Below are positions 1 to 7,675 of a stretch of DNA of 18,748 bases, in pieces (positions within the stretch are counted from its first letter, which is position 1; the number at the start of each line of letters is the position of its first letter). Made by a program: the position numbers and the translations under genes. The notes under the pieces were generated by a model. That model was not told the origin of the DNA. It saw nothing but the letters and a program-made list of their open reading frames with translations, and searched no databases. The DNA is taken from assembly GCA_020053615.1 (NCBI GenBank), contig JAGVMW010000044.1, positions 1 to 18,748 of the forward strand, written 5' to 3'. The stretch comes from an archaeon. Lineage in GTDB: Archaea > Nanobdellota > Nanobdellia > Woesearchaeales > GW2011-AR9.

Positions 1-155
1 AACGCTTCACCGTGCGTGGTGAGCATCTTCGAAATCCTCGTTTGTTAATATCACCAGAGCGACATCTCCGTAAGAGACAACCCTCTGTCGCTCTCTATGC
101 AATAATCGAACGGATTTCGACTTTATGATGCTCATCACGCTTCAGATTACTGAAG
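1..155. ncRNA. Structured non-coding element, identity unknown
   Basis: No reading frame of note runs through here, but the sequence is highly self-complementary. Bases 14-27 pair with 127-140 (14 bp, one G-U). After an asymmetric internal loop, 30-37 pair with 112-119 (8 bp). An apical hairpin pairs 56-64 with 86-94 (9 bp, perfect). A separate 6-bp hairpin with loop ATTA follows at 140-155. This suggests a structured RNA or its 3' part, possibly starting before the window. The strand is unclear: the palindromic TATA box at 175-184 could also serve a minus-strand transcript starting near 150. I looked for SRP RNA, RNase P RNA, 5S rRNA, tRNA and H/ACA signatures and found none convincing. It could instead be an inverted-repeat element. 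Confidence 0.35.
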
Positions 156-174
156 TATTACGGAAAATGGAATA

Positions 175-184
175 TTTTATAAAT
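175..184 (+). promoter_or_regulatory. TATA box of aglB
   Basis: TTTTATAAAT is a strong archaeal TATA element with an A-rich stretch (GGAAAATGG) just upstream that could act as BRE. Transcription would start near 204-208, leaving a leader of about 12 nt before ATG 219, or almost none before GTG 210. The element is nearly palindromic, so minus-strand use toward the structured element is also possible. Confidence 0.6.
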
Positions 185-218
185 CACCCTCGTTTCGAAC
201 TGATTTGGGGTGTTTTTA

Positions 219-3200
219 ATGGTTGACGATATTACTAATAAAGAAGAACTAAAGAAGGAATCTACTACAGATGATGAACTTAATATTGATTTTTCTGCGA
301 TAAAAAATAAGCTGGCGGGGTGGTTCAAAAGCGAAACTAAATTGGAACATCACGACTCTCATTCCGAACATAAATCCTCCTCAAAAGGAGGTGGGGATGA
401 ACTCTCGTTAGATTTTGTGTCCATTACTTCTTTCTGGAAGAAGCACCAGAAATGGCTGATTCCAGTTGCTTGTATTTTAATTGCGATGATTATTTCTATC
501 TACTTTAGAACCATGCCCCAGCGGATGCCGATTACTGATGATTGGGCTCAGAATACAGTTTATAATTTTTACCAGAATAATATCGTAACTCAGATAAATC
601 AGCAGTATCCTAATCTGCCTCAGCAGAATAAGAATGTTTTGATTGAGAAAGAATTTGCTAAGTTTAAAGAGCAGAATAAAGCTCAAATGGATAATGATAT
701 TAAGCAGTTTTCACAGCAGTATAAAGAGCAGTTTAAGGATGAGAACGGAACGCTGTATTTGCTTGGGATTGATCCATGGCACTTTTATCGGCAGACATAT
801 TATATTTTACAAAATGGTTATCCCGGAAACGAACTGGAAGGAGGCGTTCCATGGGATAGTTATAGGCTGGCGCCAACTGGTGTCGGAGGAGGATGGGATT
901 TTCATGTATTGGCAGGGGCGACGCTATATCAAATTATGAACTTATTTGGCAGTTATCCTTTGATGTTCACTTTCTTTTTTATCGGCACCATCTTCTCCGC
1001 TTTGGCAGTAATTCCGGCGTTCTTTATTGGAAGAAGAATTACGGGGAACAATGTAGGGGGATTCTTTACTGCGTTACTGATTGCAGTTTCTTCGTTCTTT
1101 GTGCAGAGAACTACTGGAGAAAGCTCCGATACCGACGTGTATGTGGTATTCTTTCCGTTATTAATCACTTGGTTGTTTTTAGAAGCGTTTGAAGCTAAAG
1201 AATTAAAGAAGAAATTAGGTTGGGTTGCAGGAGCAGGAGCAGCTACGGGACTCTTCTCTTTTGCTTGGACTGGGTGGTGGTATGTGTTTGATTTTATTTT
1301 GGCTACAGTTGGTGTTTATATTATTTATCTCTTAGCTAAAGATTATCATAAGATTACAGAAACAATTAAATCAAAAGGATTCCTGGACCAAATTTACTTT
1401 TTTGGTGGATATGCAATTTTATCGGGAATATTTGTGAGCTTGTTTATGGGTTTTAGCACTTTTTATAACGGATTTCTGGGTCCTTTAGGCTTTATGCAGA
1501 TGAAAGCAGTAGCGGTAACCTCTCTCTGGCCAAATATTATGACTACCGTGGCGGAGTTGAATGTTGCTCCAATGTCTCAAGTAATTGAGATGTTGGGTGG
1601 AAAACTGTTGTTTGCTTTGGCATTGGTGGGAGTTTTACTCTCATTTTTGAAAAAAGATGCGGAAGGAAAGTTTGACGTTAAAATTCCTATTTTCTTAACT
1701 TTATGGTTTATTGCATCTCTTTATGCTACTACTAGGGGAGTTAGATTTACTCTACAAGCCACACCCGTTTTCGCCATTGCTTTTGGCGCATTTTTAGGAT
1801 TTACGTGGCATTATGCCTCACAATGGATAACTAAAGAACTAAAGATGGAGAAACACGTTACTCAGATTGTAATATTTATTCTGTTGGGGATACTGTTGAT
1901 TCAGCCGATTCAAGCGGGATATGCCCAAGCTTACGGCTCGGTTTCTTCTATGAATGACGGGTGGTATAACACTTTAACCAAAATTAAAAACGAAGCTCCA
2001 CAGAACATTATCATAACCTCGTGGTGGGATTTTGGGTATTGGTTCCGAGCTATTGCCGATAGACCAGTAACTTTTGATGGAGGAACTCAAGTTGGCTGGG
2101 GAGCGCATTGGGTAGGAAGAAGCTTGCTTACCTCAGATGAGGAGGAGACTGCCGGAATTGTAATGATGCTTAATTGCGGACAGAATTCGGCTTTTGATGA
2201 ATTGGATAAAATTTTCAACGATACCCCTAAAGAGATAGCTATTCTGCATAAAATTTTATTAGAAGATAAAGAAGGAGCGATTAAAGTTTTAAATAAAGAA
2301 GGATTAACTCCGGAACAAATTGCTACGGTTATCAAATATTTGCATTGCGATGCTCCTACTGATTATTACATCACTTCTGATGATATGGTAGGCAAAGCGG
2401 GGGTATGGGGGCATTTTGGGAGCTGGGATTTTAATAAAGCTTCTATGTATCAGGAAACTAAGAATTTAGCTAGAGATACAGCTGTACAAGTTTTAACTAA
2501 TAAATGGAATTTGAGTTCATCACAAGCAGATCAGGTTTATTATGATATTCAAAATACTCCTGCCGATCAGTATGTAGCGGGCTGGCCTAGTTATATCTCT
2601 GGATTAAATGCTTGTCAAGAAGTAGGAAATAATACGTTATCTTGCGGGGTAAATACGCAGCAGGGAACGGTTTTGATACAAGTTGAGCTAAGTAATTACA
2701 CGGCTACTGTTAAAACAAACGATAAAGGGGGGGTATATCCGAATTCGTTGGTTTATGCTGACAAAGAGGGAGTAAAAGAGAAGAAATTTACGGGGAATTT
2801 AATTGGATTTTCGGCCATACTTATTCCACTGGGAAATAATTATGTGATGATGCTGAGCGATCCAACTTTAGCTAACAGCGTCTTTACTAAATTGTTCTTC
2901 TTTGACGGTCATGGAATGAAATGCTTTAAGAAGTTTGATGAAGCCAAGCCGTTTACCGGTGGAAAGATTGTTACTTGGATCGTAGATTATGACTGTAAGC
3001 AGAGCAATAAATTATTTTTCCTGCCTAAAGAAGAAGTTGATGCAGCGCATATTTTAATTATGGTTAATGAAAAGAGGACTGACGCAGAAGCGTTGCAATT
3101 GGCTGAGGAGATTAAATCTAATCTTACTACAGCTAATTTTGCTGATTATGCTAAGAAATACTCTGATGACCCCGGCTCAGCCGCTAATGGCGGAGGATTG

Positions 3201-3341
3201 GGGTGGTTTGGGAAAGGAATGATGGTACCTGAATTTGAAAAAGCTGCTTTTGAGCTTAAAGCTGGAGAAATTTCTGAGCCAGTGAAAACGCAGTTTGGAT
3301 ATCATTTGATATGGGTGAAGGAGAAGAGGAATGAATCATAA
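219..3341 (+). CDS. aglB: Oligosaccharyltransferase AglB/STT3 fused to a C-terminal parvulin (PpiC) domain
   Basis: Membrane enzyme that transfers a lipid-linked glycan to Asn in N-X-S/T sequons on the outer face of the membrane. Residues are counted from ATG 219; an in-frame GTG at 210 adds three residues, and GGGGTG at 207-212 could be the ribosome site. A cytosolic N-terminus (1-75) precedes TM1 (about 79-97). A Q/N/K-rich insertion of about 80 residues follows, then the GxD motif (GIDPWHFYR, D185). Other hallmarks are the second acidic motif DTD (304-306), a TIxE-type motif TVAE (443-446) and WWDFG (602-606), with many membrane helices between about 245 and 570. Residues about 940-1035 are a parvulin-type peptidyl-prolyl isomerase domain: AAHILI, SDDPGSAANGGGLGWF and GEISEPVKTQFGYHLI. 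This domain would lie outside the cell beside the catalytic domain. The 3' end overlaps the next gene by 11 nt. The AglB assignment is secure; the fusion is unusual. Confidence 0.95.
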   Translation: MVDDITNKEELKKESTTDDELNIDFSAIKNKLAGWFKSETKLEHHDSHSEHKSSSKGGGDELSLDFVSITSFWKKHQKWLIPVACILIAMIISIYFRTMPQRMPITDDWAQNTVYNFYQNNIVTQINQQYPNLPQQNKNVLIEKEFAKFKEQNKAQMDNDIKQFSQQYKEQFKDENGTLYLLGIDPWHFYRQTYYILQNGYPGNELEGGVPWDSYRLAPTGVGGGWDFHVLAGATLYQIMNLFGSYPLMFTFFFIGTIFSALAVIPAFFIGRRITGNNVGGFFTALLIAVSSFFVQRTTGESSDTDVYVVFFPLLITWLFLEAFEAKELKKKLGWVAGAGAATGLFSFAWTGWWYVFDFILATVGVYIIYLLAKDYHKITETIKSKGFLDQIYFFGGYAILSGIFVSLFMGFSTFYNGFLGPLGFMQMKAVAVTSLWPNIMTTVAELNVAPMSQVIEMLGGKLLFALALVGVLLSFLKKDAEGKFDVKIPIFLTLWFIASLYATTRGVRFTLQATPVFAIAFGAFLGFTWHYASQWITKELKMEKHVTQIVIFILLGILLIQPIQAGYAQAYGSVSSMNDGWYNTLTKIKNEAPQNIIITSWWDFGYWFRAIADRPVTFDGGTQVGWGAHWVGRSLLTSDEEETAGIVMMLNCGQNSAFDELDKIFNDTPKEIAILHKILLEDKEGAIKVLNKEGLTPEQIATVIKYLHCDAPTDYYITSDDMVGKAGVWGHFGSWDFNKASMYQETKNLARDTAVQVLTNKWNLSSSQADQVYYDIQNTPADQYVAGWPSYISGLNACQEVGNNTLSCGVNTQQGTVLIQVELSNYTATVKTNDKGGVYPNSLVYADKEGVKEKKFTGNLIGFSAILIPLGNNYVMMLSDPTLANSVFTKLFFFDGHGMKCFKKFDEAKPFTGGKIVTWIVDYDCKQSNKLFFLPKEEVDAAHILIMVNEKRTDAEALQLAEEIKSNLTTANFADYAKKYSDDPGSAANGGGLGWFGKGMMVPEFEKAAFELKAGEISEPVKTQFGYHLIWVKEKRNES

Positions 3342-4023
3342 AATAAGCTTTGTGTTGCCAGCATTAAATGAAGAAAACGCTATTGGTCTAGTATTAGATG
3401 AAATCAACCAAGTTAGAAAAGAATTAGAGTTAAAGGGGCATAGTTCAGAAGTGATTATCGTCGATGGAAAAAGCAATGATAATACAGTAGAAATAGCTAA
3501 ATCAAAAGGAGCCAAAGTCATTCTATCAGAGAAGGGATATGGTCAGCAATATAACCTGGGGTTTGAACATGCAACAGGAGAAATTATAGTAACGGGAGAT
3601 ACCGATCTTACTTATCCATTAGAAGATGTTTCTTATCTGATCAATTTTTTGGTTGGAAAAAATTTAGATTTTATAACCACCAATAGGTTTGCATATATGG
3701 ATAAAAATGCGATGAGTTTAACTCATAAGATTGGAAATCTCATCTTAACTGGATGTACAATGGGGTTGTTTTTCATCAATATAAAAGACTCACAAAGTGG
3801 GATGTGGATTTTTAAAAGAGGCATACTAAGAAGGTTTAATTTAAAAAGTAAAGGAATGCCTTTTAGCCAAGAGATCAAGATTGAAGCGTTTAAAAAATGC
3901 AAGGCAAAAGAATTGCCGATAAGGTATCGAGAAAGAATAGGTGAAGTTAAATTAAATACTTTTAAAGATGGATTCGGGAACTTATTCCATTTAGTTAAAA
4001 AAAGATTTGAGTTTACAATGTAA
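3331..4023 (+). CDS. Family 2 glycosyltransferase, dolichyl-phosphate-sugar synthase-like
   Basis: A 230-residue cytosolic GT-A fold enzyme. The N-terminus FVLPALNEEN is the usual GT2 nucleotide-binding start, VDGKSND (44-50) carries the uridine-contacting Asp, and DTD (90-92) is the metal-binding DxD motif. DSQSGMWIFKR (153-163) and FSQEIKIEA (178-186) match the acceptor region of polyprenyl-phosphate mannose/glucose synthases. There are no clear membrane helices. The gene overlaps the aglB end by 11 nt, has a purine-rich ribosome site (AGGAGA, 3319-3324) and is followed by the methyltransferase with a TAATG stop-start overlap, so it is translationally coupled to both. It probably charges polyprenyl phosphate with a sugar or extends the lipid-linked glycan. 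Donor sugar cannot be read from the sequence. Confidence 0.85.
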   Translation: MNHKISFVLPALNEENAIGLVLDEINQVRKELELKGHSSEVIIVDGKSNDNTVEIAKSKGAKVILSEKGYGQQYNLGFEHATGEIIVTGDTDLTYPLEDVSYLINFLVGKNLDFITTNRFAYMDKNAMSLTHKIGNLILTGCTMGLFFINIKDSQSGMWIFKRGILRRFNLKSKGMPFSQEIKIEAFKKCKAKELPIRYRERIGEVKLNTFKDGFGNLFHLVKKRFEFTM

Positions 4024-4733
4024 TGGTAAAAGACATATCTATTTCCATTCAAGAGGGAATGTCCAAAGCAGATAACTATAATAAGCTTCTTTTTAATAAT
4101 TTTGATGGTTTTGTTGGAGAAAGAATATTGGAAATTGGGTGTTCTATAGGCAACATTACAAAGTTTTTTGATCATAAAGAATTAGTAATTGCAACGGATG
4201 TCTTAAAAGAAGCAATAGATATAATCAAATCGAAATATTCTGAAAATAAAAATGTTAAGACATTAATGATTGACGTAAGCGATGAAAAGATAATTGAACT
4301 AAACAAATATAAGATAGACACCATAGTTTGTATGAATGTGTTAGAACATATAGAAAAAGATTTAATTGCTTTAGAAAATATGAACAAAACATTAATCTGT
4401 GGGGGAAACTTACTTTTGTTGGTTCCTGCGATTAAGTGTATTTATGGAAGTGTGGATGAGTCAGATCATCATTTTAGAAGATATTCAAAAAAAGAGTTAA
4501 GACAAGAAGTAGAGAACGCTGGTTTTAAGATTAAAAGACTTAATTACATAAATTTATTTGGTGTAGTCGGCTGGCTTATTAACGGCAAGATATTAAAAAG
4601 AAAAACAGTGCATCAAGGAATGTTGTCTGTCTTTGACTCATTAGTTCCTTTGCTGTTTAAAACAGAGAGACTTATTGGTCCCCCTTTTGGACTTTCCCTA
4701 GTGTGTGTCGCAGAGAAATACATAGAGGATTAA
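4023..4733 (+). CDS. Class I SAM-dependent methyltransferase
   Basis: A 236-residue Rossmann-fold methyltransferase. Motif I is LEIGCSIGN (36-44), the acidic end of strand 2 is TDV (58-60), and motif IV is NVLEHI (105-110). The segment SDHHFRRYSKKEL after strand 5 is typical of Methyltransf_11/23-type enzymes found in glycan clusters. The start codon overlaps the stop of the upstream glycosyltransferase by one base. Given its position between glycosyltransferase genes in an AglB operon, it probably O-methylates a sugar of the N-glycan, but the substrate is inference. A small-molecule or lipid substrate cannot be excluded. Confidence 0.8.
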   Translation: MVKDISISIQEGMSKADNYNKLLFNNFDGFVGERILEIGCSIGNITKFFDHKELVIATDVLKEAIDIIKSKYSENKNVKTLMIDVSDEKIIELNKYKIDTIVCMNVLEHIEKDLIALENMNKTLICGGNLLLLVPAIKCIYGSVDESDHHFRRYSKKELRQEVENAGFKIKRLNYINLFGVVGWLINGKILKRKTVHQGMLSVFDSLVPLLFKTERLIGPPFGLSLVCVAEKYIED

Positions 4734-4739
4734 AATACC

Positions 4740-6572
4740 ATGCATCGTGAAGAAAAGATAACTTATGGAATTTTATTTTTGGTAGTGAGTTTATTCTTGA
4801 TAATTAATTATTTAATTGTAACTCCTTTGGTTTCCTTACCTTCACCGATCTACGGTGGAGATTATTATTTTCAGCTAGGTCAGACTAATCACGTAAAATA
4901 CGGCGGCAATCCTTTAGACTCAGCCAACATTAATGACGCAAAACCCATTTACTTTATTTTGTATTCCTTCTTTACCGGAAATATTGCTCGGTTGTTCAAT
5001 ATAAATGGGATCACCGCAGAGTTTATTTTTTCTTATATGATTATTGCTCTGTCCATTGTGACTACATTCTTCTTTGTTAAATATATTCTGAACAATACTT
5101 TTGTTGCGGTATTGTCTACATTGCTATTTGTTAATCCTGGAATAATGCCTATAATAAAATACACCGACTTTGCGGTATATTTAATGATGCCTTTGTTCTT
5201 ATTAATGGTTTTTCATTTTGTTAAAGAAAAAAAATATTTGAATTCAATTTTATTAGGAATTGTTTATGGTTTAATTGGGTTAACTCATAGCGTAGCTTTC
5301 ATTTCCGCCTCGTTATTGATAGCAGCGGTATTTATTTATTATTTCGTAATCAAAAATTTTGATTTTACACATAAAAAGTATATTAAAGAAAATATTAAAA
5401 GAGAAATTATTTTTTATTTGATCATTTTTGTTATTGGTGTTTCAATCGCACTTTTGTGGTGGTACCAACCAATTTTTATTTATCATGGACAAACATCCCC
5501 ACATTATACTGAATGGAATAATCAAGACTGGTCTAATCTAAATTATCAATTTGGATTTCTTTACCAGACTATTAAACAGATATTTTTCTCTTTTGATTCC
5601 ATAAAATCAGTTATTTATTCATTATTTAATGTATTTGGTTTAATAGGGATTTTATTTATCAAACGATACATCCCTAAAATTAAATTTATAAGGTTTTTAT
5701 TTATTTCTTCTTTGATAATTACTTTCCATTATCTTTTAACTCAAAATGCTTTTGGTATCAATCTTATTCCTGGATATATCAATTTTTTATTGTTAGTTCC
5801 TTCTACAGTAATTTTATTCTCTTTTGGTATAATTGTTTTTTATCAATTGATAATTAAGAAAGTATCTACAAATAACACGATTAAAACTACTTTTTATGGA
5901 TTAATTATTATAGTGCTATTGATTTCGCAAGTTCAAGCATATAACCAAAAGATAAATGATAAGTGGTATCAAGCTGGAAAAAATCCACTACCCCCACAAC
6001 TTTTAGACTTGAAATATTATTTGATAAAAAACAGTGATGTTTACGACACTATTTTAACCACGAAAGAGATTGGTTTTGCCGTAACTGCTTTGTCAGGAAG
6101 AAAATTATTGGTAGCAAGAAGAGCTCATAATGATCCTTTCTTAGACTTGGATCCGCGAGAAATGGCTGCAGCTATAATTTTATATGGTAATAACACTAAA
6201 TTAAAAAAAGAACTAATCCAAAAATACGATATTAAATACCTATATTGGGATTATTATTGGATACAAAGCGAGTATTATTTCGATAATGCTGGACAAATTA
6301 CAGGCTGGTTTGACCCATTAATATTGTTTTATTCTAAAGAATATGAGCAAATCTTAAAGGCTAATGGAATTAAGTATTTTATAGAAACTACCTGGGTGGA
6401 TCCAGCGTTGAAAGGAGAAAGTTATAAGAAATTTAAGTTAATTTTCATATCTCCACAGAATTATCACAATTTTACTCATCCTTGGGATCCAGATTTAGAT
6501 AAGTATTTAATCGAAGTTTGGTCCTATGAACAAAAGGGTCAAAAGATTGCAAGATTATTTGAAATAATTTAA
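4740..6572 (+). CDS. Multi-spanning GT-C-like membrane protein with C-terminal soluble domain
   Basis: A 610-residue protein whose first about 410 residues consist of some ten or more hydrophobic helices. After TM1 (about 8-32) comes an acidic loop, IYGGDYYFQLG, with D41 placed like the catalytic Asp in the first outer loop of GT-C enzymes such as STT3 and PMT. LTHSVAF (about 181-187) lies in a later loop. From about residue 425 a soluble domain follows, containing ALSGRKLLVARRAHND and an aromatic-rich stretch (YLYWDYYW). This layout suggests a polyprenyl-phosphate-sugar-dependent glycosyltransferase acting on the outer face. It is not a second AglB, because there is no WWDxG motif. The gene starts 6 nt after the methyltransferase stop and ends block A. 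The exact reaction is unknown. Confidence 0.6.
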   Translation: MHREEKITYGILFLVVSLFLIINYLIVTPLVSLPSPIYGGDYYFQLGQTNHVKYGGNPLDSANINDAKPIYFILYSFFTGNIARLFNINGITAEFIFSYMIIALSIVTTFFFVKYILNNTFVAVLSTLLFVNPGIMPIIKYTDFAVYLMMPLFLLMVFHFVKEKKYLNSILLGIVYGLIGLTHSVAFISASLLIAAVFIYYFVIKNFDFTHKKYIKENIKREIIFYLIIFVIGVSIALLWWYQPIFIYHGQTSPHYTEWNNQDWSNLNYQFGFLYQTIKQIFFSFDSIKSVIYSLFNVFGLIGILFIKRYIPKIKFIRFLFISSLIITFHYLLTQNAFGINLIPGYINFLLLVPSTVILFSFGIIVFYQLIIKKVSTNNTIKTTFYGLIIIVLLISQVQAYNQKINDKWYQAGKNPLPPQLLDLKYYLIKNSDVYDTILTTKEIGFAVTALSGRKLLVARRAHNDPFLDLDPREMAAAIILYGNNTKLKKELIQKYDIKYLYWDYYWIQSEYYFDNAGQITGWFDPLILFYSKEYEQILKANGIKYFIETTWVDPALKGESYKKFKLIFISPQNYHNFTHPWDPDLDKYLIEVWSYEQKGQKIARLFEII

Positions 6573-6594
6573 AAAAGAAGGTTATTTCATAAGC

Positions 6595-6603
6595 CTTATA
6601 AAT
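6595..6603 (+). promoter_or_regulatory. TATA box for leaderless GT2 gene
   Basis: CTTATAAAT lies in the 53-nt gap between two genes. The TTATAAA core begins 30 nt before ATG 6626, and no Shine-Dalgarno site is present, so the transcript is probably leaderless. Confidence 0.7.
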
Positions 6604-6625
6604 CATTTTTGTAATTAGTTGCGAG

Positions 6626-7300
6626 ATGAACACGTGGATAATTATTCCTGCCCATAATGAAGAAAATAAGCTCAAAGAAGTAGTTTCTGGGCTTAATCGT
6701 AATGGTTATACTAACATCGTGATAGTTGACGATTGTTCTGGAGATAATACCTCGACAGTAGCTAGTAATAGCGGAGCGGTTGTATTAAGACATCTTATTA
6801 ATCGTGGCCAGGGTGCAGCACTCCAAACAGGTATAGACTATGCTTTGGAACAAGGTGCAGAAGCTATCATAACTTTTGATGCAGACGGACAACATTGTGC
6901 CGAAGATATCTCCAAATTGATTGAACCCATCGAAGAAGATAAAGCAGACATGGTTTTAGGAAGCCGTTTCCTTAACCAACCATCAAACGTTCCGTTTATT
7001 AGAAGATTATTCTTAAGAGGAGGCGCGTTGATTTTTAGATTATTTTATGGAGTTAAATTAACCGATTCTCATAATGGCTTAAGAGCTTTATCCCGGAAAG
7101 CTGCAGAACAAATAGAAATCACTGGTGATGGTTCGGAGCATGCTTCAGAAATCATTGAAGAGATTGGCAAGAAAAGATTAAGATATATCGAAGTTCCAGT
7201 AACCATAACTTATACCAATTATTCGATTCAACATGGGCAAAGTAGTTGGGCAGCGTTTAAAATCCTGTTTAAGATGCTGATGAAAGGATTTTTGAGATAA
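6626..7300 (+). CDS. Family 2 glycosyltransferase, polyprenyl-phosphate mannose/glucose synthase-like
   Basis: A 224-residue GT2 enzyme of the DPM1-like group. IIIPAHNEEN (5-14), VDDCSGDNT (34-42), the basic segment INRGQGAALQTG (58-69) and the metal motif DADGQH (85-90) are all in place. SRFL and SHNGLRALSRKAAE match the synthase core. It would transfer a sugar from a nucleotide donor to a polyprenyl phosphate carrier on the cytosolic face. The gene carries its own TATA box with 30-nt spacing. It is followed 51 nt later by a DUF2304 gene, a common genomic partner of this type of enzyme. The hydrophobic end (residues about 212-224) may touch the membrane, but there is no full anchor. Sugar identity is not determinable. 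Confidence 0.85.
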   Translation: MNTWIIIPAHNEENKLKEVVSGLNRNGYTNIVIVDDCSGDNTSTVASNSGAVVLRHLINRGQGAALQTGIDYALEQGAEAIITFDADGQHCAEDISKLIEPIEEDKADMVLGSRFLNQPSNVPFIRRLFLRGGALIFRLFYGVKLTDSHNGLRALSRKAAEQIEITGDGSEHASEIIEEIGKKRLRYIEVPVTITYTNYSIQHGQSSWAAFKILFKMLMKGFLR

Positions 7301-7318
7301 ATCTTCTTTTTCACAAAG

Positions 7319-7328
7319 TTTTTAAAAG
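7319..7328 (+). promoter_or_regulatory. Probable TATA box of the DUF2304 gene
   Basis: TTTTTAAAAG, with its TTTAAAA core starting 31 nt before ATG 7352, matches the spacing seen at the other leaderless genes here. The box itself is weaker than the TTATAAA copies. Confidence 0.45.
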
Positions 7329-7351
7329 ACATCCTTTAATATAAAACAAAA

Positions 7352-7675
7352 ATGGAACTAATTCAAATCTTGATAGTTTTATTTGGTTTGTTTGCATTTA
7401 GTCGGGTAATAATAAGATTCAAAAAAAAAGATATTGCCCAAGGAGAATTTATCTTCTGGACATTAATCTGGCTTTTGGTCATACTCGTGGCTCTGCTGCC
7501 AAACTTAAGCTTTCACTTAGCTAAATGGTTTGGGGTTGATCGTGGAACCGATGTTTTTGTTTATTTAGGATTGGCTTTATTATTTTATATGGTGTTTAGG
7601 TTGTATGTGAAGTTGGAAAAAGCAGAGCAAGGACTGACAAAAGTGGTTAGAGAAGTAAGTTTTGAAAAGAAATGA
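7352..7675 (+). CDS. DUF2304 small membrane protein
   Basis: A 107-residue protein with three predicted membrane helices (about 3-20, 34-52 and 68-86) and a charged cytosolic tail with many Lys and Glu. The order helix, RFKKKD loop, acidic-entry helix (GEFIFWTLIW) and a final helix followed by an amphipathic tail is typical of DUF2304 proteins. These are usually encoded next to, or fused with, GT2 polyprenyl-phosphate sugar synthases and are thought to anchor or assist them. Here it follows such a GT2 directly and touches the next GT2 gene: the stop TGA ends at 7675 and the next ATG starts at 7676. The family call rests on size, topology and context. Confidence 0.75.
   Translation: MELIQILIVLFGLFAFSRVIIRFKKKDIAQGEFIFWTLIWLLVILVALLPNLSFHLAKWFGVDRGTDVFVYLGLALLFYMVFRLYVKLEKAEQGLTKVVREVSFEKK

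Noticed and set aside
1..155. 5S rRNA, tRNA, SRP RNA or RNase P RNA
   Set aside because: The GTTCGATT on the minus strand does not form a T-arm, and the conserved SRP helix 8, RNase P core and 5S loop sequences are absent.
643..1192. Plus-strand open frames of about 98 codons inside aglB
   Set aside because: They lie in an alternate frame of the highly conserved AglB coding region and show no family signature.
3723..4175. Minus-strand open frame of 150 codons
   Set aside because: It overlaps two well-supported plus-strand genes (GT2 and methyltransferase) and has no recognisable domain or promoter; it is a shadow frame.
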